Source: an uncultured Eubacteriales bacterium (GTDB taxonomy: Bacteria > Bacillota > Clostridia > Peptostreptococcales > Anaerovoracaceae). Taken from it: a stretch of 37,502 bases of DNA. This document shows positions 19,057-27,040 of the stretch, one piece after another (positions within the stretch are counted from its first letter, which is position 1; every line of letters begins with the position of its first letter). The stretch spans positions 1 through 37,502 of the forward strand of contig ONAY01000016.1 in assembly GCA_900315895.1 (NCBI GenBank). Reading direction: 5' to 3'. The position numbers and the translations under genes are program-made. The notes beneath the pieces were generated by a model. The model was not told the origin of the DNA and did not search any database. It saw only the letters and a program-made list of their open reading frames with translations.

Positions 19057-19988
19057 TGGCGAAACCAAAGAAAGGCGGACTGGGAAGAGGCCTCGAAGCA
19101 CTCTTTGCGGACCAGGTCTCTGTCGTTCAAGAAGATGAGGCGGAACCTAAGAAAAGAACAGGTAAATCAAGCGGAACAGATGAGAGCGCATCGGGCGCGG
19201 CCCCAAAGGACGGCGTGATGTATCTCAGCATACACAACATAAAGCCGAACCCCGATCAGCCGAGAAAGACCTTCAATAAAGAGAAGATCACTGAACTGGC
19301 GGATTCCATCAGGGAAAACGGCATAATCCAGCCCATTATAGTCAGCAAGTCGGGCAAGACCTATGAGATCATATCCGGCGAAAGACGTTTCAGAGCTGCC
19401 ATGGAGGCAGGTCTCAAGGAAGTGCCCTGCCTGGTCAGAAAGCTCAGCGACGAGCAGAAGGCGCTGTTTGCCATCGTTGAAAACATGCAGCGCGAGGACC
19501 TGAACCCCATGGAAGAGGCAGCAGGTCTTGAAAGGATGATCACCGAGTACGGACTGACTCAGGAACAGGTGGCTACAAGCGTAGGCAAAAGCCGCCCATA
19601 TGTGGCAAACGCCCTGAGACTGCTGAAGCTTCCCGAGTACATCCGTGACTACGTGGCATCCGGGGCCCTTACTCCGGGACACGCCAGAGCCCTGATCAAC
19701 ATGAAGGACTCCAAGGCCAGACACGAACTTGCGGAGCAGGCAAAGAACGGCGGCCTCACCGTAAGAGAGACCGAGAAACTTGCAGGCCAGGTCAAGAAAG
19801 GCAGAAAGGCACCGGTACGCGTGCCCAAAGACCCCAACCTTGCAAAGGTAGAGGAAGATCTTAAGGAGATCCTGGGAACCAAGGTCACAGTCAAGTCCGG
19901 GAAACGCAAAGGAAAGATAGAGATCGAATTCTTCTCCGAGGAAGAAAGAGAGAGACTGATCGAGCTTTTATGGAGCTTGAGAGATTGA
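19056..19988 (+). CDS. parB: Chromosome-partitioning protein ParB (Spo0J)
   Basis: CTP-dependent DNA clamp that loads at parS; 310 residues. The N-terminal GGLGRGLEALFAD segment is the ParA-stimulating peptide. The ParB/sulfiredoxin domain has NPDQPRKTF and the CTP-binding GERRFRA motif. A helix-turn-helix follows (LTQEQVATSVGKSRPYVANALRLLKLP), then a C-terminal dimerisation segment (EEERERLIELLWSL). It overlaps parA by one base. A terminator follows at 20053. Confidence 0.96.
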   Translation: MAKPKKGGLGRGLEALFADQVSVVQEDEAEPKKRTGKSSGTDESASGAAPKDGVMYLSIHNIKPNPDQPRKTFNKEKITELADSIRENGIIQPIIVSKSGKTYEIISGERRFRAAMEAGLKEVPCLVRKLSDEQKALFAIVENMQREDLNPMEEAAGLERMITEYGLTQEQVATSVGKSRPYVANALRLLKLPEYIRDYVASGALTPGHARALINMKDSKARHELAEQAKNGGLTVRETEKLAGQVKKGRKAPVRVPKDPNLAKVEEDLKEILGTKVTVKSGKRKGKIEIEFFSEEERERLIELLWSLRD

Positions 19989-20052
19989 TAGAGATTTTAT
20001 AAAGTCAAAAGATTGATAACCGTTTAACAAATACGCTTATATGTGATCATAT

Positions 20053-20076
20053 GGCCGCCCTTCGGGCGGTCTTTTT
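20053..20076 (+). terminator. Rho-independent terminator after parB
   Basis: GGCCGCCC pairs with GGGCGGTC (20053-20060 / 20064-20071, with one G-T pair) around a TTC loop, followed by five T. It ends the parA-parB transcript 65 bp past the parB stop. Confidence 0.88.
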
Positions 20077-20117
20077 ATGCGGTTGAGAAGAAGTCGGGAT
20101 GGCTGAGGGAAAAAACC

Positions 20118-20207
20118 AGGACGCAACTGGGTCAAACAGGGATTTGCGTCCTAGTGGTCAGGATTCCATTCAGGCTACAAGTGTTGGAATCGAGCCAATG
20201 TAGCCTG
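20118..20207. repeat. Two hairpins leading into the 53-bp repeat array
   Basis: AGGACGCAA (20118-20126) pairs with TTGCGTCCT (20144-20152), and the loop contains TGGGTCA, the half-site used in the array. CAGGCTACA (20171-20179) pairs with TGTAGCCTG (20199-20207), with a nested TTGG/CCAA. They have perfect 9-bp stems and no coding sequence. With the following array they make a run of six hairpins between parB and the next gene. Confidence 0.6.
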
Positions 20208-20214
20208 CCCCCTG

Positions 20215-20426
20215 CCAAAATATTGGGTCAATATGCCCGACATCCTCGAATCTGACCCAATCACCAACCAAAATATTGGGTCAATATGCCCGACATCCTC
20301 GAATCTGACCCAATCACCAGCCAAAATATTGGGTCAATATGGTCGACATCCCCGAAATTGACCCAATCACCAGCCAAAATATTGGGTCAATATGCCCGAC
20401 TTCCCTGAATCTGACCCACTAGTCAA
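20215..20426. repeat. Four tandem 53-bp repeats with internal inverted repeats
   Basis: Units at 20215-20267, 20268-20320, 20321-20373 and 20374-20426, each beginning CCAAAATATTGGGTCAATAT. Units 1 and 2 differ only at the last base; unit 3 has a few changes and unit 4 diverges at its end. Each contains ATTGGGTCA and TGACCCAAT about 22 bases apart (truncated to TGACCCACT in unit 4). TGACCC of one unit can also pair with GGGTCA of the next, allowing two folding registers. There are no spacers, so it is not CRISPR. This and the flanking hairpins fill most of the 624-bp non-coding stretch 19989-20612; no gene is supported there. Confidence 0.85.
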
Positions 20427-20534
20427 CCAACAATGCCGGCCTCCCAGGCCACTCCTCCTTGCCCCATAGGGCACCGAAGCCCCAAGACACGGGCAAAACC
20501 GCAACATCTTGTAGATGCATACGCTTGAATTTGG

Positions 20535-20543
20535 TGATATAAT
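20535..20543 (+). promoter_or_regulatory. Candidate extended -10 promoter of the GdpP-rplI-dnaB run
   Basis: TGATATAAT is an extended -10 element about 70 bp before the ATG at 20613. No good -35 is visible at the expected distance. Confidence 0.45.
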
Positions 20544-20612
20544 AATACTGAATTTTTGTGACCTTTCCATATCAGATGATCTGAAATAGAGTATCAGAAA
20601 AGGTGGTTCAAA

Positions 20613-22373
20613 ATGGATCAGATCGAAGAAAAGATCCAGATCCCTTCTGGGTTTCCTCTGCCGGAGCTTACGATAGACGCTCAGGGCAAGGTGACCAGCG
20701 CAAACGTCCACATCGGGGAAGTTTTCATCTATGAAGGGATACTGGGCACAGATATTTTCGCCCTGACAGGATTCAAGGGCGCAGAGTTCAGAGAGAACGC
20801 TGAGACCGGACGGTATGTCCACCTGGAGAGAAACTATAAGTCTTTCAGGATCTATTCCTACAGGATGGATCCTGAGAAGGAAGAATGGACTCTCCTCTTC
20901 AGGGACGACACATCTCTCGAGGAACTGAAGACCAAGTACAATTCGGAGCGGCCCTGCATGGCCAAGATCCAGATCGACAACTATGACGAGCTCATCGAAG
21001 CGGTGAGGGACGCAGGAGGTTCTGACCTGAGCGCCAGGATCGACCGCATCGTCAGGGACTGGGCAGAGGACATGAAGGCTTCCGTAAGCCGTGTCAAGAA
21101 CAACAGATACAATATCTGGCTGACCCAAAAGTACATGGATGACGAACGGTTCAGAAAGTTTGACCTTCTTGACGAGGTGCGCAAGCTTGAGACCAACGCT
21201 GACTTCCCCGCCAGCCTTTCCATAGGAGTAGGCGCAGGCGGCGAAGACCTGGAGGAGACCGAAGGCTACGCCGATGCTGCACTGCAGCTGGCTTTGGGCC
21301 GTGGCGGTGACCAGGCGGTCATCAAGAGGATCAATGACATCTCATACTTCGGCGGCAAGCTTCAGACCGTAGAGAAGAGCAATAAGGGCAAGTCCCGTAT
21401 CGTCGGGCACGCCCTGACCCAGCTGATCCTTCAGGCTCCCAAGATCTTTATTATGGGCCACGTCCATTCGGACATGGACAGCTTTGGGGCCACCCTAGGA
21501 ATAGCCAGACTCTGCATGGTCAACGGCAAGAAGCCCTACATCGTCATCGAGGATCCCAATGAATCCCTTGAGACGTTGTTCAATCTCGCAAAAGATACAG
21601 AGAAGTACGGCTTCATAAACTGCGACAAGGCGACGGACCTCTGCACTGAGGACAGTCTGGTAATAGTCGTGGATACCCACAAGAAGGACATCGTTCAGTG
21701 CCCGGAACTTCTGGGAATATCCCGCAAGGTGGTAGTCATCGATCACCACAGAAAAGCGGACAAGGGAATAGAGGATCCCGAACTTATCTACATGGAATCC
21801 TACGCATCCTCCGCCTGCGAGATGGTAACTGAGATTCTGCAGTTCATGCTTCAGAAGAAGAAGCAGATGGAAAAGATCGAAGCCGAGGCCCTTATGGCAG
21901 GCATCATGGTGGACAGCAGCTTCTTCTCGGTTAGAGCGGGAGTGCGAACCTTCGAGGCGGCGGCCTGGCTTAGAAGGCAGGGGGCGGACCCCACAGAGGT
22001 AAAGAGATTCTTCCAGGAGGACTGGGAGAACGTAAAGATAAAATCCAAGGCACTGCTGGACGCGGATATTTTGAACCATGGGATCGCCATGGCCTCTCTT
22101 CCCGGAGAGAGGGGAGATGCGCAGCTGCTTTGCGCACAGCTGGCGGACAGGCTTTTGTCCCTCAAGGGAGTGAGAGCATCCTTCGCCTGCGGAAGGGACA
22201 GCGAGCAGAGGACCGTCATAAGCGCCAGGTCCCTGGGAGCGGTGAACGTCCAGGTCATCATGGAGAAGCTGGGAGGAGGCGGCCACCTGACCAATGCGGC
22301 GGCTCAGGTCTCGATCCCCGTTGAAGAGGCGCTGGAAAAAATAAGGATACTTACAGAGGAGACGATAAAATGA
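20613..22373 (+). CDS. GdpP-like cyclic-di-AMP phosphodiesterase lacking membrane segments
   Basis: DHH/DHHA1 phosphodiesterase of the GdpP type, 586 residues, expected to degrade c-di-AMP. The order is a PAS-like segment (about 1-95), a degenerate GGDEF domain without the GGDEF signature (about 105-240), then DHH and DHHA1. DHH motifs are visible: HSDMDSFGA (His285, Asp287, Asp289), VDTHKKD, DHHRKAD and [17 protein letters not shown]. The DHHA1 GGGGH motif is near the end. Standard GdpP begins with two transmembrane helices; none is present here. The start is supported by AGGTGG and lies just after non-coding DNA. It sits before rplI and dnaB, the usual gdpP-rplI-dnaB order, with an ATGA overlap with rplI. 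Confidence 0.87.
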   Translation: MDQIEEKIQIPSGFPLPELTIDAQGKVTSANVHIGEVFIYEGILGTDIFALTGFKGAEFRENAETGRYVHLERNYKSFRIYSYRMDPEKEEWTLLFRDDTSLEELKTKYNSERPCMAKIQIDNYDELIEAVRDAGGSDLSARIDRIVRDWAEDMKASVSRVKNNRYNIWLTQKYMDDERFRKFDLLDEVRKLETNADFPASLSIGVGAGGEDLEETEGYADAALQLALGRGGDQAVIKRINDISYFGGKLQTVEKSNKGKSRIVGHALTQLILQAPKIFIMGHVHSDMDSFGATLGIARLCMVNGKKPYIVIEDPNESLETLFNLAKDTEKYGFINCDKATDLCTEDSLVIVVDTHKKDIVQCPELLGISRKVVVIDHHRKADKGIEDPELIYMESYASSACEMVTEILQFMLQKKKQMEKIEAEALMAGIMVDSSFFSVRAGVRTFEAAAWLRRQGADPTEVKRFFQEDWENVKIKSKALLDADILNHGIAMASLPGERGDAQLLCAQLADRLLSLKGVRASFACGRDSEQRTVISARSLGAVNVQVIMEKLGGGGHLTNAAAQVSIPVEEALEKIRILTEETIK

Positions 22374-22813
22374 AAGTAATACTTCTTGAAACTGTGAGAG
22401 GCTCCGGCAAGGCCGGAGAAGTGGTGAACGTGTCGGACGGATACGCCCGTAACCTTCTGATCCCCAAGGGACTGGCTCAGGAAGCCACACCCCAGAACAT
22501 GGCTCGCCTCAAGAAGACTCAGGAGCGCATAGCGAAGAAGCTTGCTGAGGACAGAGAATCTGCTGAGAGGCTTGCAGAGATCCTGGCCAACACTCAGGTG
22601 GAGATCAAGGCTAAGGCCGGTGAAGGCGGCAAGGTCTTCGGATCCGTCACATCCAAGGACATCGCAGATGCATTAAACGCCCAGGGCTTCGACATCGACA
22701 AGAAAAAGATCAAGCTGGACGGCCCCATCAAGGAACTGGGAGTGACCACTGTAGAGATCAAGCTTTTCAACGAGATAAGCGGTAAAGTAAAGGTAAACGT
22801 TATCCCTAAGTAG
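22370..22813 (+). CDS. rplI: 50S ribosomal protein L9
   Basis: 147-residue large-subunit protein. The N-terminal RNA-binding domain ([35 protein letters not shown]) is joined by a long helix to a C-terminal domain ([16 protein letters not shown]). Its ATG overlaps the preceding stop (ATGA). The 36-bp gap to dnaB holds the 14-bp palindrome GGAGCTTAAGCTCC. Confidence 0.97.
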   Translation: MKVILLETVRGSGKAGEVVNVSDGYARNLLIPKGLAQEATPQNMARLKKTQERIAKKLAEDRESAERLAEILANTQVEIKAKAGEGGKVFGSVTSKDIADALNAQGFDIDKKKIKLDGPIKELGVTTVEIKLFNEISGKVKVNVIPK

Positions 22814-22849
22814 GGTTATTTGGGAGCTTAAGCTCCATAAGGAGAAAAA

Positions 22850-24169
22850 ATGGCAGAGAGGATCCCTCCTCAAAGTAAAGAAGCCGAGAGATCGGTACTG
22901 GGCGCGGTCATGCTCAACAAGGACATGCTCTTTGAAGTGGTGACCAAACTGACCGCAGAGGATTTTTACTATCCCGAGAACAGGGAGATCTATGCGGCCA
23001 TACAGGATCTTTACAACGAAAACAAGGCGGTGGACGTGCTCACCGTTTCAGACAAGCTGAAGCAGCGAGGAACCCTGAAGATGGCCGGGGGAAGAGCCAA
23101 TGTGGCCCAAATCACCATGGATGTACCTTCCACGGTGAACGCCATGGAGTATGCCAGGATCGTGTCGGACAAGGCGGCCCTCCGCAGGATGATCCACGTC
23201 ACTGAGGACATTACGGACAAGAGCTATCAGGCCACCGTAGATGCCCAGGAAATAATGGAATACGCTGAGAGCAGCATCTTCGCCATCGCGCAAAAGAATC
23301 AGAAAAAGGATTACGAGGGCATTTCCAACGTCCTCATCACCAACATCCACGACATCGAGGAGGCGGTGAAGAACGGCGGCAAGATCACCGGCGTTCCCAC
23401 TGGCTTCAAGGAGCTGGATGAGGTGGTAAACGGGTTCCAGAATTCCAACCTAGTGGTCATCGCCGCCAGACCGGCCATGGGAAAGACCGCCTTTGCCCTG
23501 AATATCGCAGAGCAGACGGCGGTGAAGAACGGCTCCACCGTGCTGGTCTTCAGCCTTGAGATGTCCAAGGAGCAGCTGGGACAGAGAATGCTGTCCTCAG
23601 AGGCCAGGGTGGACCTCAAGAAACTCCAGAGAGGCAAGCTTGAAAGCGACGACTGGAAGAGGATAAACATAGCGCTTGATGAACTGAACAAGGCCAAGAT
23701 ATTCATAGACGATTCTCCGGAGGTATCTTTTGCGGAGATCAGGAACAAGTGCAGACGCCTCAAGGCGGAGCACGGGCTGGACATGGTGCTGGTGGACTAC
23801 ATGCAGCTCATGAAGTCCCCGGAGAGGGCGGACAACCGTCAGGCGGAGATCTCCGCCATCTCAAGGAGCCTGAAGCTTCTGGCCAGAGAGATGGACTGCC
23901 CGGTGGTGGCTTTGTCCCAGCTTTCCAGAGGCCCGGAACAGCGTCAGGACCACCATCCCAACCTGGCGGACCTGAGAGAATCCGGAGCTATCGAGCAGGA
24001 CGCAGACCTGGTCATCTTCCTTTACAGGGATGAGTACTATAACCCGGACACCACCACGAAGCCCGGGATCTGCGAAGTTGACGTGGCCAAGAACCGCCAC
24101 GGCGAGACCAAGAAGGTGGAACTCACCTGGATCGACAGATACGCCAAGTTCAGCGATAAGGCGATGTAG
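22850..24169 (+). CDS. dnaB: Replicative DNA helicase DnaB
   Basis: Hexameric 5'-3' replicative helicase (DnaC in B. subtilis naming), 439 residues. The N-terminal primase-interaction domain starts IPPQSKEAERSVLGAVM. The RecA-like core has GVPTGFKELDEVVNGF, Walker A ARPAMGKTAFALN, Walker B VLVDYMQLM and the arginine-finger region KNRHGETKKVELTW. The ribosome site is AAGGAG. No intein. The expected helicase loader is missing downstream; see the next gene. Confidence 0.97.
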   Translation: MAERIPPQSKEAERSVLGAVMLNKDMLFEVVTKLTAEDFYYPENREIYAAIQDLYNENKAVDVLTVSDKLKQRGTLKMAGGRANVAQITMDVPSTVNAMEYARIVSDKAALRRMIHVTEDITDKSYQATVDAQEIMEYAESSIFAIAQKNQKKDYEGISNVLITNIHDIEEAVKNGGKITGVPTGFKELDEVVNGFQNSNLVVIAARPAMGKTAFALNIAEQTAVKNGSTVLVFSLEMSKEQLGQRMLSSEARVDLKKLQRGKLESDDWKRINIALDELNKAKIFIDDSPEVSFAEIRNKCRRLKAEHGLDMVLVDYMQLMKSPERADNRQAEISAISRSLKLLAREMDCPVVALSQLSRGPEQRQDHHPNLADLRESGAIEQDADLVIFLYRDEYYNPDTTTKPGICEVDVAKNRHGETKKVELTWIDRYAKFSDKAM

Positions 24170-24206
24170 AGACCGCTGCTAAAGTGGGCGGTAAAGAGGA
24201 AAGACA

Positions 24207-25451
24207 ATGAAGTTTTTAAAGGGTGGAGTGGATTATTCCAGGCTCTCCACCACCGTTGAAAACATTTTCATATCGGAATACATGCCGGGAGCTCCCGGGG
24301 AGTTCGTGAAGGTCTACCTCTACGGCCTTTCCCTGGCCGAAGCCGGACTGGAGAAGGACGAAGGCGCCATGGCTGAGGACCTGGGTATCACCACTACGGA
24401 CCTTAGAAAAGCCATGGTTTACTGGGAGGACCAGCAGCTCATAAAAGCGGGTCCGGACGGAGGCATGGTCTTCGTAAATCTGGTGGCCAGACCCGACAGA
24501 TCCGGCGCAAAAGATCCCGCCCCGGAGGCCTTGACTCCGGAACAGCCGGCGCAGGACGAAGATTCCTTCAAACGTGTGCTTGACCACGCAGAGACCATCC
24601 TGGGCAGACCCCTGAACGTCCGTGAGATGCAGGAGATCGAAGGCTGGATCGAGGAGATCGGCGTAAGCGAAGACATGATCAAGAAGGCCTTTGACTACTG
24701 CCAGGAAGGCGGGAAGACCGGCATCAGCTATATTTCCAAGGTGGTGCTGGGCTGGGCCAAAGAGGGACTGGAGACAGTTCAGGATGTTGACAACTATCTG
24801 GAACAGAGATCCGAGCGCCAGGGCATATACAGGCGCATCCTGAATTCCCTGGGTCTGAGGAGGAATATCACCGAAGCCGAAAAGACCATGATCGACGGCT
24901 GGCTGGACACCTACGGCTTCACCGTGGAGAAGATCCTGGATGCCTGCGAAAAGGCAGGCTTCACTCAGAGCCCAAGCATACGCTACGTCAACAAGGTCCT
25001 GGAAAACTGGAAGAAGGAAGCGGAGGACATGGGTCGGGATATCAATTCCAAGATCACCGTTACCCAGGGAACTCTTAACAAGTATTATGACTATCTGAGA
25101 GAAAAAGCCGAAAAAGAAGCGGACAACAGACGGGAAGAGATCTATAAAAAACTACCGGAAATTCGCGATATCGACATAAATCTCCAGTCATTATCGAGTA
25201 AAATATCAAGGGGTCTTCTCCGTGGAGTATCAGGAGAAGAGACCGCAAAGATAAGAAAAGAGATCTCAGATCTCGAGAAGCAGAGGGCGATCCTCCTTAC
25301 GGAGAGCAACTACCCTCTGGACTATACAGATATAAAGCATCTTTGTGACAAGTGCAGCGACACCGGTTTCGACGAAAACGGAAGACGCTGCTCCTGCCAG
25401 AAGATCAGAATGGGAGAAGCAGAATTATGGCAAAATGGCAGACTGCAGTAA
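24207..25451 (+). CDS. DnaD-domain protein fused to a DnaC-type N-terminal zinc domain, no AAA+
   Basis: 414-residue replication protein. Residues 1-95 form a winged-helix-like N-terminus. Two DnaD C-terminal-type domains follow at about 123-190 and 205-270 (LNVREMQEIEGWI; ITEAEKTMIDGWL). From about 290 the sequence instead resembles the N-terminal part of the DnaC/DnaI helicase loader: a helical segment (REEIYKKLPEIRDIDINLQS; DLEKQRAILLTES), then YPLDY and a four-cysteine zinc site (Cys380, 383, 395, 397). In related Clostridia, dnaD is followed by a separate dnaC with this N-terminus joined to an AAA+ ATPase. Here the protein stops 17 residues after the last cysteine and its last 25 bases overlap a peptidase gene. 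It looks like a deletion-derived fusion, possibly still a helicase-loading adaptor. Confidence 0.8.
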   Translation: MKFLKGGVDYSRLSTTVENIFISEYMPGAPGEFVKVYLYGLSLAEAGLEKDEGAMAEDLGITTTDLRKAMVYWEDQQLIKAGPDGGMVFVNLVARPDRSGAKDPAPEALTPEQPAQDEDSFKRVLDHAETILGRPLNVREMQEIEGWIEEIGVSEDMIKKAFDYCQEGGKTGISYISKVVLGWAKEGLETVQDVDNYLEQRSERQGIYRRILNSLGLRRNITEAEKTMIDGWLDTYGFTVEKILDACEKAGFTQSPSIRYVNKVLENWKKEAEDMGRDINSKITVTQGTLNKYYDYLREKAEKEADNRREEIYKKLPEIRDIDINLQSLSSKISRGLLRGVSGEETAKIRKEISDLEKQRAILLTESNYPLDYTDIKHLCDKCSDTGFDENGRRCSCQKIRMGEAELWQNGRLQ

Positions 25452-27034
25452 AAGCAAGTGCCGTTCTGAAAAACATCAGAAGTAAAATAAGCACCAAGGT
25501 AGAGGCGAAAAAGAAGCCTAAAAAGAAAAGTTCGATCACCTGGGGAGCGATCTTCAGGCGCATAAATGAGATAGTAATGGATCACGCCGGAGATCTGGTA
25601 ACGGGAGCAGATAAGACCCTGGACTTCGCAGCGTGGAGCGTGGAAAGGACCTCGGTCCTGATCCTGAGAAGGATACATAAGTTCAGGGAAGGCCTGAATG
25701 AACATGCAGCTCTTCTTAAGAAGGTGGTGCTGTTCGCCGTGGCAGCTTCAGTAGTGATCATCGGCGTTTTCGTAAGCGCCATAGACTATTCATACTCCTA
25801 CAATGGCAGGACCCTGGGCATAGTAAAGGAGCAGAACGATGTTCTGGAAGTGCTGGACCTGGTGTCCGACGGACTTTCCAAGGAATATGGCTCCGTGATA
25901 TCTATAGATCCCAATAAGGATATAACCTTCTCTCCTGTGATCTCCACCGGAATGGAGATAGATACCCCGGATGCAGTTCTCCAGAAGTTCACCTATATGG
26001 GTGATATAGACACCACAGCCTATGCCATCATGATCGATGGCGTTCAGGTCACTACAGTCCAGTCAGAAGATATGGCCAACAAGGTCATTGACTCAATAAT
26101 AGACAGCCACATCCTGAAAGACCGTTCAAGCTACGAGGTAGTAGAGATCAATGCGGATGTGGACATCCAGGAAAAGACCGTTAAGCTTTCAGCTGTTCAG
26201 AGCAAGGAGGACGCCATCGCTCTGATCGAAGGAGGAATTTCCAAGACCTACGTTTACACCGTCAAGGAAGGAGATACTCTGGAGACCGTCGCAAAAGAAA
26301 TGGGTACAACGGTGGATGATCTGGTGAGACAGAACCAGATCACCAAGGGCGAGGGAGCCCTCAAGGAGGGTCTGATCCTGAGAAATACCGTCAGCAACAA
26401 GACCATCTCAGTAAAGACTGTGGGGGTTGAAACTTTTGCGGAAGTAGTGCCTTACAAGACCATTTACCAGGAGTCCGACAAGTATTATGAGGGCGACGAG
26501 ATCGTCTCCGTTGCAGGACAGGATGGCAAGAACAAGGTCAAGGCAAGGCTTACAAGAATAGATGGGGAGATCACTGACAGAGAGGATCTGGAAGTGGAAG
26601 AGATCATCCCCGTTGTGGACAGAGTAGTTATAAAGGGAACTGCCGAGAGACCGCCTACAGTGGGCTGCGGCAAGTTCATCAGACCTTGTACCCTTCCCAT
26701 CTACTATCACTTCGGATGGCGCTGGGGAAGAATGCATGAAGGAATCGACATGTCAGGAGCCTCCGGCACGCCCATAATAGCTGCCGACGGCGGAACGGTC
26801 ATAACTGCAGGCTGGTATCAGGGATATGGATTGGCGGTCATCATCGACCACCAGAACGGTTACAAGACACTTTATGGACATTGCTCGACCCTGGCCGTCT
26901 CCGTGGGAGACAAGGTATATCAGGGCCAGCACATCGCTAATGTGGGATCCACCGGAAACTCTACCGGACCTCATCTCCATTTTGAGATATGGATCAACGG
27001 CACCAAGGTGGACCCGGAACCCTACATTTCATAA
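25427..27034 (+). CDS. Membrane-anchored LysM/G5/M23 peptidase (copy 1)
   Basis: LytM-type cell-wall metallopeptidase, 535 residues. A basic cytoplasmic N-terminus contains SSITWGAIFRRINEIVMDH, followed by one membrane helix at about 100-119. Then an extracytoplasmic region, a LysM domain (about 272-318, YTVKEGDTLETVAKEMG), a G5 domain (about 325-400) and the C-terminal M23 domain. Zinc ligands are His437, Asp441 and His518; catalytic His485 (YGH) and His516 (HLH). All are present, so it should be active on peptidoglycan cross-links. The ATG at 25427 is preceded by GGGAGAAG. It overlaps the upstream gene by 25 bases and is a tandem paralogue of the next gene. Confidence 0.9.
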   Translation: MAKWQTAVKASAVLKNIRSKISTKVEAKKKPKKKSSITWGAIFRRINEIVMDHAGDLVTGADKTLDFAAWSVERTSVLILRRIHKFREGLNEHAALLKKVVLFAVAASVVIIGVFVSAIDYSYSYNGRTLGIVKEQNDVLEVLDLVSDGLSKEYGSVISIDPNKDITFSPVISTGMEIDTPDAVLQKFTYMGDIDTTAYAIMIDGVQVTTVQSEDMANKVIDSIIDSHILKDRSSYEVVEINADVDIQEKTVKLSAVQSKEDAIALIEGGISKTYVYTVKEGDTLETVAKEMGTTVDDLVRQNQITKGEGALKEGLILRNTVSNKTISVKTVGVETFAEVVPYKTIYQESDKYYEGDEIVSVAGQDGKNKVKARLTRIDGEITDREDLEVEEIIPVVDRVVIKGTAERPPTVGCGKFIRPCTLPIYYHFGWRWGRMHEGIDMSGASGTPIIAADGGTVITAGWYQGYGLAVIIDHQNGYKTLYGHCSTLAVSVGDKVYQGQHIANVGSTGNSTGPHLHFEIWINGTKVDPEPYIS

Positions 27035-27040
27035 GGAACA

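Noticed and set aside
20043-20255. Possible 70-residue plus-strand gene after parB
   Set aside because: It begins inside the parB terminator hairpin, runs into the repeat array and resembles nothing known.
20215-20426. CRISPR array
   Set aside because: The repeats are directly contiguous 53-bp units with no unique spacers, and no cas genes are present.
20367-21128. Minus-strand open frame running from the GdpP gene into the repeats
   Set aside because: It is a shadow of the phosphodiesterase gene, with no ribosome site or recognisable domain.
22823-22836. 14-bp palindrome GGAGCTTAAGCTCC between rplI and dnaB as a terminator or operator
   Set aside because: It has no loop and no T-tract, and it lies right before the dnaB ribosome site in an operon; I could not assign a role.
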